Origin: Hydra vulgaris
Lineage: Eukaryota > Cnidaria > Hydrozoa > Anthoathecata > Hydridae
Direction of reading: 5' to 3'
Assembly (NCBI RefSeq): GCF_038396675.1
Contig: NC_088931.1
Coordinates: 58,538,501-58,602,500, forward strand
Length of the DNA: 64,000 bases
The notes beneath the pieces were generated by a model. That model saw only the letters and a program-made list of their open reading frames with translations. It made no database searches and was not told where the DNA came from. Both the position numbers and the translations under genes were made by a program. Below, one piece after another: positions 1 to 64,000 of this stretch. How positions within the stretch are numbered: the first letter of the stretch is position 1; each line of letters begins with the position of its first letter.

Positions 1-169
1 TTTTTCAGTTTTTTTAAAAAAAAGGCAAAAAGTAATAGGTAGAATTAAAATTAAAAACAATTTTATTCCAAAGGTCAAACAAATTTGATTAAAGTTTGTT
101 TGACAAAAAGATTCATTTAAAAAGTTATTATTTCTCAAAATATATTTACTGATTGGTTTATAAGAGAAA
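1..169. other. AT-rich sequence, no gene seen
   Basis: Poly-T/poly-A rich stretch before the retrotransposon remnant. It may include that element's 3' tail, but no coding similarity was recognised. Confidence 0.4.
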
Positions 170-1185
170 AGATCTTTGAAGACGGCTAGGGATAAGTTAT
201 TTATCCACATATATACAAAACATAAAATATTAAATACATCTAACTCGTATATATTCAATTCTCATTTTAATAAAATAATGCTTCAAATGAGAGAAGCGAA
301 TTGCAAAATTGATTATACGGATTGCGCTTTTCTGACGGAGATTCTTGCGAGATTCTGCCGTTGCAACTTACTTTTTTCTGTACTTCCCCACGCAATATTG
401 GCATAATTTAAATAACTATGTATAAATGAGTAATAAAGTTGGATTAAGACTTTCTTATTGAGATAGATTCGTGATTTATATAGGATCCACATGTTTCTAG
501 AAATTTTGTGCTTATATAATCAATATGGTGATTCCAAGTAATGTTTTCATCAGGATAAACATCTAAAAATTTTGTAACAAAATCTCTTTTTATTTCCTTT
601 TGATCAGTAAAGATTTGTGGTAATTTTGATGGGAGAAATCGCTTTTTTGTAATCGAATGAAATAAAACCCATTTTGTTTTATTAGTATTCAAGGTTAACT
701 TGTTACACTTGAACCAATTAGATATACGTCTGAATTCTTCGTTCACTGTTTTAAAAGTTCAGCGATATCATAGTTAGAAAGGAATAAGTTTGTATCATCT
801 GCATACATAATGCTTGTTAGTTATGAAGCTTTATTTAAGTCATTTATATAAATTAAAAAAAGGAGAGGTCCAAGAATTGAACCTTGTGGGACTCCACAGG
901 TTATATTTAGGTTATATTAAAAATGGTACAAATTGTTTGCGGTTAGATAGATAACTTTTAAACCATTTTAAAATTTTATTTTTTATTCCGTAGTTTTTGA
1001 GTTTATAAATCAAAATATGGTGATCGACCGTATCAAAAGCTTTTGATAGGTCAATAAAAATTCCCAGTGTATTTTGTGATTTTTCGAATGATTTTAGATT
1101 TTACGTGCAAATTGAATAATTGCATGTTGAGTTGAGTTATCTTTCTTGAAACCAAATTGATTAATGTAAAGTTAATTATTATCAT
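170..1185 (-). pseudogene. CR1/L2-like non-LTR retrotransposon, reverse transcriptase C-terminal half (decayed)
   Basis: Read on the minus strand, this holds successive blocks of a non-LTR reverse transcriptase in the expected order, in shifting frames. Near 1090-1175 is a palm block (QFGFKKDNSTQHAI). Near 850-910 is [19 protein letters not shown]. The catalytic YADDTNLF box is near 790-815. A long open segment at 444-746 reads like the thumb region (ISNWFKCNKLTLNTNKTKW). Near 370-440 is SFIHSYLNYANIAWGST, typical of the C-terminus of CR1/L2-like elements. No endonuclease domain is seen upstream, so the copy is 5' truncated. Several stops and frameshifts make it inactive. The clade is judged from motif style only. 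Confidence 0.8.
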
Positions 1186-2159
1186 GAAAATATATGATAT
1201 TATAAAACTGTATTTGCTAGATAAAAGCAAAACATCGAGACATGCGGAGTTGCCGTTTATATGCGTTGTTGTATATTTGAGGGTAGTTGCCCCTCAATAA
1301 ATTTCTCTCAGATTTGCATTTTTTTAAACTTTGATCTGAAATAATTTAAAATCTCATTTGTCAAATTTATTGAAATTTCAAGATTCATTCTTTATATACA
1401 AGTTCTGAACTAAAAAAATGTTAAGTTTTTTGAAATTATTTTCATACCTATTTTCACACTTCTTTTTTGGGAAAATTCGAGCAAATTAAAGTTATACTTT
1501 TGATTTATCAACTTTTTTTTAGTTCAGAACATGCATTGCACCATTATTGTTTTGCAAAATTTGATGTAAATATCTTTCTACAATCAAAAGATATATTGGA
1601 ACAAAAAATCTGCATAATTAAATTGTTAATTTTTTTTGTCATTATAAACCTAATAGACATAAATTATAAACATATTTTATGAAATGGTTTTTTTAGGTAT
1701 GTACCATCTTAACTTAGGCAATCAAATTTTGGAGCAATACTTACTTCAATAAGTATTTACAGTTTAAAACAAAGACGTATACAACTTTAAGATTTTAAAG
1801 AAAACAATTATTATTTTGCATTTATTGATCTTTACTCGGATATTTGTAATATTTAAAAGATTTCCAAAATTATTTATAAAGATTTCAAAATATGTATTTA
1901 ATTAATAACAAAGAGGTCTAAGCCTACATTTCTCTGTACACCATTTATACTTAAAGCTGTACTGACGAAACTGTCAAATTCTAAGCACTTTATATAATCG
2001 TATATCCCTGAAGAAGAAACGCTTTAAACAAATGTTTTGGCTCGGTTTTTACTCTATGAGCTCTGTACCCCTAACAGTACATTTTTTTAAAAATATTAAA
2101 GTGTAGTCTTAAAGAGTATGGATTAGGGTATCTTATAAAATTTGCATTCATTAAAAAAA
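1186..2159. other. AT-rich interval without recognised gene
   Basis: No coding similarity recognised. A short segment near 2005-2045 (CCTGAAGAAGAAACG followed by TTTTGGCTCGG) has the look of the untranslated tail of a retroelement, but nothing firmer supports this. Confidence 0.3.
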
Positions 2160-2975
2160 ATTTTTGGGGCCTTTCCGGACCCTCAAAAAAAAAAAAAAAA
2201 TTTGCGTAATAGTGCATTAATAATCATTTTTATAGTTTGCGCCAACTTACCCCACCACTGGTTAAGTTGGCGCAAACTATAAAAATGATTATTAATGCAC
2301 TATTAAGTGCAAAATTATTAGAAGTTTTTTTAAAATTAATTTTTGCAACAATTTTATCCCAAAATTTAATATTACTTTTAGCTGGTACCAAATATTAGTC
2401 CGTATAAAAGCCAAACAGTAACCCACCTTTTATCTGTGGAAAAAAAAACTAAACAAAATTTTTTTTTAATTTTTTTGTAAGAATAAATGTTTTTAATATT
2501 GTTTAAAATAAAAAAAAAAAATTTTATAAAAATAAATATTTTTTTCCATAGTAAATGCTATGAGCCAACTTACCCCGCAAAAAATTTGTCAACTTACCCC
2601 GAAAGCTTTTTTTTTAATAAACAGTCAAAATAATATAGATCCTGAAAAACGGCAGCTTTGAAAAAAAAGTCTGACTGGATATAGTAAACCAATTGTGACT
2701 GGAACTTTTACAATAATTTTTTTTTCATACGACTAAATATTTTCTTTGTAAAGTAAAAAGGAAGCGATGTTCTAAAAGTTACGTTTTTGTCCAAAAAACG
2801 CATAGATCGCAATATCTCCCATGCGCATGCGCGAATCCTGACAATACTACAGTGAATGATGAAATGGTCAATGAGGAAGTTTCTGAGTAATTTTTGTCAC
2901 TTTCTGATGAAAGGCTCTAAAGATAAACGCAGTTCGTCAACTTACCCCTGCGGCCAACTAGCCCCGGTCTCCCCT
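2160..2975. mobile_element. Unclassified repeat with recurring GGGGTAAGTTGGC modules
   Basis: The motif CAACTTACCCC (GGGGTAAGTTG on the other strand) occurs near 2243, 2571, 2590 and 2938, the last followed by GCCAACTAGCCCCGG. A 43-bp palindrome carrying the same motif lies inside. This repetition of a GC-containing word in AT-rich DNA suggests the remains of one repeat family. No coding region or clean termini were identified. Confidence 0.4.
2207..2305. repeat. Near-perfect inverted repeat, 43-bp arms, 13-bp loop
   Basis: The left arm (2207-2249, beginning TAATAGTGCATTAATAATC) and right arm (2263-2305) are exact reverse complements, separated by a C/G-containing loop (CCCCACCACTGGT). The transcript would form a long hairpin. 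Confidence 0.9.
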
Positions 2976-3111
2976 ACATTTTTAAAAATAAATTTATATT
3001 AAAAATGAATACACCAATGACGCGCAGGATATTATATACTTTTGTTATTATTAATATCAAATATTTCTATTAAGGAAAAATATTAAAACTAACGAAATAC
3101 AAATTTTAAAT

Positions 3112-3127
3112 TTTATTATATTTTATT
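3112..3127 (-). promoter_or_regulatory. Candidate poly(A) signals of eIF3h
   Basis: Two AATAAA hexamers on the minus strand (3122-3127 and 3112-3117) lie just after the eIF3h stop codon. This implies a very short 3' UTR if they are used. Such hexamers are also common by chance in this AT-rich DNA. Confidence 0.35.
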
Positions 3128-3131
3128 TTAC

Positions 3132-24470
<21,339 letters not shown>

Positions 24471-24600
24471 CTTGTGAACGACCACGTTCGATCACGTAAG
24501 CCGCGAATATCGCGCAATTTCAGGAAGAATTCAAATTTTATTTTTTGTTCCCGTATTCACACAAGCATACTTGATCAAACTCTTGCGCGGAAATCAAGAA
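24471..24600 (-). promoter_or_regulatory. Candidate eIF3h promoter / 5' UTR
   Basis: Immediately upstream of the start codon the base composition becomes unusually GC-rich for this window. It contains CGACCACGTTCGATCACGTAAG and the near-palindrome CCGCGAATATCGCGC (about 24490-24520). No TATA box or initiator could be assigned; location is the main argument. Confidence 0.3.
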
Positions 24601-24787
24601 TTATCACCACATGAAATATACAAAATGTTTACGAATAACTTAAAACAGAAGATACATTTTCAGTTTACCAAAACATTAAAACATAGCTGCAAACGCACTT
24701 GTAAAGAAGAATATTTACAAAATGGATTTGTCAACAGCAAAAGTGAAGACGCAATCTAAAGTCTACAGCAAAAGTGAAGACCATATA

Positions 24788-24961
24788 CAGTGCCGGTTTT
24801 AGCACTACCAGCGCCCTGAGCGAGATTTCTACGGCGCCCCTAGCTCAATTTAACCCCATTCAAAAAAAAGGCAAAGGGTAAAATAACCAATTAGTTTCGC
24901 CCCTTTATATTTGGCGCCCTGGGCCATCGCCCAACCTGGCCCTACCCTAACGCCGCCACTG
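24788..24961. mobile_element. 174-bp hAT MITE with perfect 8-bp target duplication
   Basis: Begins CAGTGCCGG and ends CCGCCACTG (inverted CAGTGGCGG), with GC-rich subterminal words (GCGCCCTGAGCG, GGCGCCCTGGGC). It is flanked by ACCATATA on both sides (24780-24787 and 24962-24969), a perfect 8-bp duplication as hAT transposases make. No coding capacity, so it was mobilised in trans. Confidence 0.92.
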
Positions 24962-24979
24962 ACCATATACTTTATTTCT

Positions 24980-26867
24980 AAAGCGGGATAAAAAAAAATC
25001 TTTGGGAGCTTTTGTTAACCGTGGATATAAGGAATGGCACAAAGTTTTAGAGAAACAAAAACTACATATAGGCAATAAATACCATAAAGAAGCTATCAAA
25101 CAAGCTAATGGCATTTGTTGTTGTTTTGAAGATCCAAGACAAACCATTCCATTACAAAGCGATAGCACATTAAATTTTCTTGCAATTGTGCAAGAAATAG
25201 CTCGCAATAACACTGAACTTAATGCACATATACAAACACCATTTCGCAAAGATGACAGCTACCTTGGCCCCAAGAGTCAAAATTAATTAATTGATACAAT
25301 TAGAAAGAAATGTATACAAGAGCGGCTAATTAATAAAATCAAAGCTGCAAATTATCATTCAATTTCAGCAGACGAGGTAACAACTGCAAACCAACAAATT
25401 CTATCAGTATGTATGAGATACGTAAACGGAGAAAAAGAAATTAGAGAAGTATTTCTTGACTTTTTGAATCTTGAAAGGATAACAGGCAAACGTATTGGGC
25501 TTGATGCTTGATGAAATTTTATAGCGAAAGTGGAATTGATCTTAGTTCTTGTAGAGGCTAGTGTAACGATGGCGCACCAAATATGCGATCTGTAAAAAAA
25601 GGTGTTGCCAGCTATATTTTAAAAGGATCACCAAAAGCAATTGTAACATATTGTAGCTCACATAATTTGAATTTATCAATTGCTGCTACTTCAAAGATAC
25701 CAATCATTGATAACATTTTGGAGGTATACAGAAATATAACCATTTATTTCAATACCTCTCCGAAAAGTGAGCGTTTGCTGGAGCATGTTGCAGAGATCCG
25801 TTGTAAATCAACTGAAAGAAAATAGATTTTGATAGGGATGTGCAAAACAAGATGATCAGAAAGAGATGCCGCATGTGAACACTTTTATTTAGCTATACCA
25901 TTTATGGCAGAAGCATTAGAGATTATTTTAGGAATACACTCTAATATAGAATAGTTCAATATAGAGTTTAGTATGGATTGGGACGCACAAGGAAAAAGAG
26001 AGGTCAACTTAATCCTTAATGCACTCACTAAGTTCGAATTCATAATTGGTATTATAACTTTGTACCGCTTACTTCACCCATTGTCGTATATAACAGAGAG
26101 GTCACAAGGGCGCACAACTGATATTGGGTATGCATTCAGTAACATTCAAGAAACAATCGACGATTTAAACCATCAATAGAAAAATGTTGAAGAAGAAACT
26201 TATGCAATTTACTAACAAGCTACTCGTATGGCAAGTAAATTATTTGTAGAACCAACGATTCCCAGAATCACTAAGAGACAGGCCTACAGAAATAACATAC
26301 CTGCAGAGAGTCTGCAGAGAGTATAAACGGGCCTTAATTATACCTTTTCTCGACACCATCATTTCAAAAATCAAAATACGATTCCAAAAGACAAATTGCA
26401 TTGCTGATAAGGTTTTATGCTTGGTTCCCTCGATAATTTGGAGTGAGAAGCTTACTGCTTTCCAGGAGTTAGTTGAAATGAATAAAAGTGATCTTCCAAA
26501 CTCAGAAGCTTTAGATCAAGAATTGATGTTTTGGAAAAGAAAATGGTCTGTTATTAAATCTGAACATAGGTCTAATACTCTAGCTAAAGCCATTAAAATC
26601 TGCGATGAAAATCAATATTCTAATCTCTTTGAGCTTCTAAAGATCGGATGTACACTACCCATAACGTCCACAGAATGTAAACACAGCTTTTCAGCAATGC
26701 AAAGATTAAGAACATGGTTGAGAGCCAGGATGACTGACGATAGACTTGGTTCATTAGCCATCATGAATATCCACTACAATGAAATTGTTGATTATAAACA
26801 AGTTTCAAAATTATTTTTTACTTTACATCCTAGAAAATTGTATAAAAAAAGTTTAGTTTTTGAATAA
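24980..26867 (+). pseudogene. hAT transposase, ZMYM1/TTF-type (decayed)
   Basis: Plus-strand blocks in order: a TTF-type zinc-finger end (FVNRGYKEWHKVLEKQKLHI and ANGICCCFEDPRQ, 25002-25286); a DUF4371-like catalytic part (TANQQILSVCMRYVNGEKEI near 25383-25442, and CNDGAPNMRSVKKGVASYI with YCSSHNLNLSIAA, 25565-25700); a middle helical part (25973-26179); and the hAT C-terminal dimerisation domain (LLKIGCTLPITSTECKHSFS, MQRLRTWLRARMTDDRLGSL, 26630-26760). Stops and frameshifts separate them. The 5' zinc-finger part is missing or diverged. Such enzymes excise and insert hAT elements; this copy cannot act. Confidence 0.88.
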
Positions 26868-27080
26868 AAATTTAAACCATTTATCAAAGTATTATTAATC
26901 TTTGTATCGATACCCATTTTCTAACAAGGAGCTTGCTTATACGCCTATGCAGTGTAATAATAGAAAAAATATGCGGAGAACAATAAATTCGTTTATGTAA
27001 ACATTGTTCACACAAATATAGCTATGTTTCACGAAAATTTTATTAAGTAAATTTAGTAAGATATTTGTTTGGTGTTTTAA

Positions 27081-27110
27081 AACTGCCAATTTTTTTCAAA
27101 AACGGCCCTG
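27081..27110. mobile_element. Candidate right end of the hAT element (…AACGGCCCTG)
   Basis: Reads inward CAGGGCCGTTTTTGAAAAAA, a form common at hAT termini, 240 bp after the transposase stop. No matching left terminus or ATATGTTC duplication was found near 24.9 kb, so this is tentative. Confidence 0.35.
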
Positions 27111-29999
27111 ATATGTTCAATGTAACTAATTTAAAATTAATTATTCTTACTTATAGTTTCACAACAAATAGTTTCTGAAAAAAAAAATTTTTTGAATTTA
27201 TTTTACAACCTTGTGAATATTCATTTATCCATACGGATTCATAAATGATAATGATTAAGGCCAGCGCCGAGGAGAGGTATTGGGCGGGGGGGGGGGGGGA
27301 ATGTGTGACACCCCACCACCAATCAATTTTTCGTTCGTTCAGAAAAACAAAGAAAACGCAGCAAAATAATATTGGTTAAAGAAGCAAAAAAAAAAAATGT
27401 TACAAAACTGATGAGATGTTTAAACTTCAATTTTGTAATATTTTTTTGCTTTATTAACAAATATTATCTTGTTGCGTTCTCCTTGTTTTTTATGCACCTC
27501 CACGGAATTTTCCTTATTCGAGTGTTAAATTTAATACATTTTTGCTAAACTTATTACCAGTGATTTAATTAACTGACAGAATATATGTTAAAAGTTGAAA
27601 GTGAATGTATACAAATTACACAACATAAAATTGGAAAACGCTTAATTTTTAAAACACACAAATGGCATGATGAGAGTCGAGAAGCCACGTCGCCGAAAAA
27701 AAAAAGGAAAAAATTTGATAACAATTGTTATTGTGATTATTTAATATTCAAGATATTAAAAAGTACATCTTAAGGTGTACTTTTTAAAAATATCCTTTGT
27801 TTGACGCACTGGTTTTTTATTTTACTATTTTTATCATTAAATACTCACAATCTTTCACCAGTTTTACGGTACATGTGACACTTCATAAAATTGCAATGCT
27901 GTTAACAAAAACGGGAAAATTTACGGGATCCCGATGAACTAGTCCAACCCCGTTTAGCTCGTTTAATTTGAGCACATTTGTTATGACTTTCCCGAAAGTG
28001 TATAAAGGTCAACCCACGTTAAGTGGTCTAGAGGATCCCAGCGTCCATTTCCAATATTGATAACTTTTTTCAGTATGTATTTAAGTATTTTATAGGACAT
28101 TTTAAAAGGTGTACCAAAACTTTGTTTTGATTCAGCAGCAGTAAATCACAATTCTAATTTCTTATACTTTTGCAATTAAACGCGAATATATAAAAATGCG
28201 TTTTTAATTAAACTGAAGATTAAAAAAAATTTATTAATTTTGCAATTATTAGTTTCATATTATTTTATTTTTCATCATTTTATTTATTATTTGTAGATTC
28301 ATGTCTTTAAAAGAAAATTATACTAAAAGACATATAATATGGTATTACTAATTTAATTACGCGGTTCACTATTATCTTTTTTTTTTGGTTCTGAACATCT
28401 AAATATCTGTATTTATAAATTAACTTATTAATTTTTAATTTAACTTAGTCTTATCAACTTGGTCTGTTTATTTAATACCAATATTTGCATTTTTTTAAAG
28501 AATCAGTTTTATAAAATTTAGAGCTTTCTTATTTGAACGTTTTACAGCTTTAGAAAATAAATAAATATACATAAATTGAAAATGATGTGGTTGTTAATTC
28601 GTTTTTAACCGTTTTAATCTCATATTTTTCTACTAAAAAAGGGGTTCAAATAACCTGAAGTAAAAATATCTTTAACTAAAGACCTTTAAAAAAATAGAGT
28701 TGTGTGCTTATATAAAATTTTCCTTCAATTCCAAAAAGTATTATTTTATTTCTTATTATTTTTGTTATGTTTAATCTTTTTGTCGTAGTAAGTTAAGTAC
28801 TTTAACAAATACTAACAGGGTTTCTGAATGAAGGCTGCGTTGATCTTGTTGTCAGAACCTTTTACAAGCGTAATAATTGTATATAAGACAAATAAATACG
28901 TACGATAAGCGTAGTATAATACGTAGTCTACAATTAAAAAGGCTCTCAACTATAGTAATACATAGATTGCGTTTGTTCAAATTCCAAAGAAGAACGCGCG
29001 CTTTATTGGCTTCTGAAAAAATTTTTATGTTTTCTGTATTATTTGCTTCACGTAATAACCACTTAGCCCGTCTACTGTGTTTAACTTGGTTGAATTTTTT
29101 TTTACATACAAACAACCTTTCTATTTGTTTGAGATAAAAGATGATGGGTGTTTAAAATTACCGAAATTAAAAAATGCTATTGACAATAAACTTTCTAGTC
29201 ATCAATTTCAACTACGGATTGTATTACCGGTTTATCATTAGATAGTCACGGTTCAAAATTTTTATCAGTTGATTATAAAAATATTGAAGTTACCTCATTT
29301 AAAAAATTACAAAGATATATTAACTAATAAAAAACAATTATAAAATAAGTTAATATTGACTAATGGTAAAATTTTTCACCGCTTGAAAAAGAATTGAAAC
29401 TGTAGTACACTGATAATTCTCATTCAAAGTTATATAACAACTTTACGAAATGCTTTGAATATAATAAAAAGTATTGAACTTTAAGACTAAAATTTATAAA
29501 TACAAAAAAAAAATGTCTTTAATGCCATTCTTTACCATTTATCTAATCCTGACTAAATTTGCCACAATCTATAGTGCAAAGAGATGTGTTATATATAAAG
29601 CGGTCATTTTTGATCTCTAGACCAATAGGAAAAGAACCCATCTCTAAATTAAATTAGTGCAAATAATGAATAAATTAAGGTTCAATTTTTAAACGACTTT
29701 AGAAATATGTTATGAATGAACTAAATATTTATTTTAAGTTATTACATTCATCCTATCGACCTTTATAAATATTTTTGTTATGTAATGACATCTTAAATTT
29801 TATTGCTATTACTGTTATTATTAATATTAATGTAATACCAAAGCTTATTGAAATTATTAATCTTTTTCTATTCAAATTTTTATAACCATTAGTAGAGTTG
29901 CGCGACTAAGCTCAGTGTTAAAAAGCTTATTTAGAAAAAAATATTAAAATTCCAATCTTAATCTTAGCGAATTTTATATACAGCCTTCACTTTTTTTTA
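27111..29999. other. Intergenic AT-rich DNA between eIF3h and PGRMC
   Basis: No gene recognised. A G14 homopolymer lies at 27286-27299, inside a GC-rich patch 27255-27325 (CCAGCGCCGAGGAGAGG, GACACCCCACCACC), which may be a TE end. The overlapping open frames on both strands at 28852-29137 match no known family and are judged chance. Confidence 0.4.
27743..27796. repeat. Hairpin AAAAAGTACA-TCTTAAGG-TGTACTTTTT
   Basis: Inverted repeat with arms near 20 bp (ATATTAAAAAGTACA / TGTACTTTTTAAAAATAT). It might serve as a small fold-back element; non-coding. Confidence 0.7.
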
Positions 30000-30000
30000 T

Positions 30001-30173
30001 GTGCGGTATTTAAGGTGCTCCATGAAACCCTTACGGTCTTACCACGCGGAAGAGCATTACTAAGATGTTCATACTTCATTCCTTACCAATGTCGTTATCT
30101 GGCCGGAGCCGGCGTCAAACTACGAACCTCATGGTTCTGAGCCAAAACTCTAACCACTGTGCCACTGCTTTTC
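30001..30173 (-). mobile_element. tRNA-derived SINE
   Basis: On the minus strand: GCAGTGGCACAGTGGTTAGAG (A-box region), then AGGTTCGTAGTTTGACGCC (decayed B box) about 35 bp on, followed by a GC-richer body. It differs in sequence from the SINE at 15.1-15.3 kb. Confidence 0.75.
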
Positions 30174-31342
30174 CTATAGTTCTATAAATCAAAGATAGCC
30201 ACTACAAACGTATCCCATGTTTTATCTGATCCTACAAACGACTTCAAAGAGTGTTTATAAGAATATTCGTCGCATTCACAACAGTTTTACTGCATAATTT
30301 GCTTTAATTTTTATGCTGCCGCATGGAAACAGAGTATAAAAAAGGTTCAATGGCTACTTTCTTTAAAAACATTCAAAAAGCATTAAACGTCAAGGGTTTT
30401 TTTCAATTTTATTGTACAAGACAAAATGGTATATATGAGTAAAGGGAGAGGAAAGCATAGCACTTGTTCTACATCCAGGTTAAAATCGTTCGCGTATGAT
30501 CCTATCACCGGAACAATAAGAACACACGTAAAGATATTTGTTAAAAAGGTAAACTTTAATAAAATGATAAAATATAACAAGATAACAGACGAAATTAAGA
30601 ATAAAAATGCTTTCGTTGTAAAATATAGTCTTAATGATTCTATATTGCGTACTAAGGACGAGATTTAAGTCTCAATGACTCTAGATTTTAGACTAAGTTT
30701 AGCGACAGCACCACTAAATTGTTATAAAAACAGCTCTAACAATTTTAAAAATATTCTTTCACAAACTTGGCTTCAATATTTTACAATATTATTTATCAAC
30801 AATGTGCTAGAAACAAACTATTTTTCTGTACAAGTTCGTTGCATACATTATCTAGCAAATTCATTCGTTGTTTCGTATATAAGTTATGCTAAAAAGGTTC
30901 ATCTAAACTCTATAACGCAGAATGTCTCAAAATTATTGTTTAAAAAAAAAAAACAATATAAAATGAATAATAAAATACGAATAAGAGTATAAAATTCGAC
31001 TCATTTTTTGTCTTTTACGCTAAGTAAGCAAATATTTCTTAGTCTAAAAATATCTAAAAGAGAAACACAAACAAAAGATTGCTCTAAAATGTATTGAAAT
31101 TTTTTTTAAATAATAAAACAATTTTTTAAACTATAATTTGCTTTTTTATAACGAAGAAAATAGTTTTTTAAAAATAATAAAATGCATGGATAAGATAGAG
31201 GTTAAATAAACAGTAAGTCTTGTTAAACTGAAATAAATTATAATGAACTTTCTTAAAGAAATAGATGTTAGTTATATTAAGTATTTGCAATCGACAAGGA
31301 TACAGTGATAGTGAACACATTTGCATTATATCATTTTTCAAA
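30174..31342. other. Region downstream of PGRMC, no firm gene
   Basis: Two consecutive plus-strand open frames (30426-30668, 80 aa, Lys-rich; 30675-30992, 105 aa) match no family I recognise. Composition gives no clear coding signal. The PGRMC 3' UTR probably lies in 31342-31150 on the minus strand. Confidence 0.3.

Positions 31343-64000
<32,658 letters not shown>

Noticed and set aside
27255..27325. GC-rich patch with G14 as a CpG-island promoter
   Set aside because: Too short, with no adjacent gene start; more like a decayed repeat end.
28852..29137. Overlapping 86-87 aa frames on opposite strands
   Set aside because: No recognised motif on either strand and no splice or codon evidence; judged chance.

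Overview
The window looks like animal nuclear DNA, most likely from a hydrozoan cnidarian of the Hydra type. The evidence is very AT-rich sequence, long (TA)n runs, GT-AG introns up to about 27 kb holding small conserved exons, and a dense mix of non-LTR, Penelope-like, mariner, hAT and other cut-and-paste elements. The taxon is an inference; no diagnostic host marker was tested.

Two host genes, both on the minus strand, could be reconstructed exon by exon. (1) Translation initiation factor 3 subunit H (eIF3h) is complete, with 7 coding exons between 24470 (ATG) and 3132 (stop). All splice phases agree and give a 327-aa product. Its last exon lies 15.8 kb from exon 6. (2) A membrane-associated progesterone receptor component (PGRMC/MAPR, cytochrome-b5-like haem-binding domain) has its last three coding exons at 63810-64000 (partial), 36178-36296 and 31343-31492. 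These are separated by introns of 27.5 kb and 4.7 kb. Its N-terminal membrane segment lies beyond the right edge.

Almost everything else is repeats. 0.2-1.2 kb holds a CR1/L2-like retrotransposon end. 5-17.4 kb (eIF3h intron 6) holds three copies of one Jockey-like non-LTR family, with a SINE, a 0.94-kb TIR element and a 346-bp MITE inserted into them. 20-23 kb holds more fragments of that family among eIF3h exons. 24.8-27 kb (between the genes) holds a decayed ZMYM1-like hAT transposase and a 174-bp hAT MITE with a perfect 8-bp target duplication. 30 kb has a SINE. PGRMC intron 2 (31.5-36.2 kb) holds a Penelope-like GIY-YIG endonuclease fragment abutting a mariner remnant, and a retrotransposon 5' piece.

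PGRMC intron 1 (36.3-63.8 kb) holds, in order: a 6-copy tandem repeat with a TGATGTCA core; a complete-looking 2.77-kb Chapaev/CMC-like transposon (170-bp TIRs, 4-bp duplication); a THAP zinc-finger remnant; a hAT transposase region with 70-bp internal inverted repeats; a 3.6-kb transposon with TAGGGTGTCC ends, sitting between two copies of a minisatellite-bearing element; a 1-kb TIR element; a 260-bp fold-back; a 367-bp hAT MITE with perfect 8-bp duplication; a fourth, 3.5-kb copy of the Jockey-like element; and a tRNA-like Pol III element. Most element ORFs are broken by stops and frameshifts, so only the two host genes look functional.

No bacterial operon, CRISPR array, rRNA gene or clearly novel defence-type system was found. 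The least explained items are the two cut-and-paste transposons at 37.4-40.2 kb and 47.65-51.2 kb, and the element with the 42-bp minisatellite.
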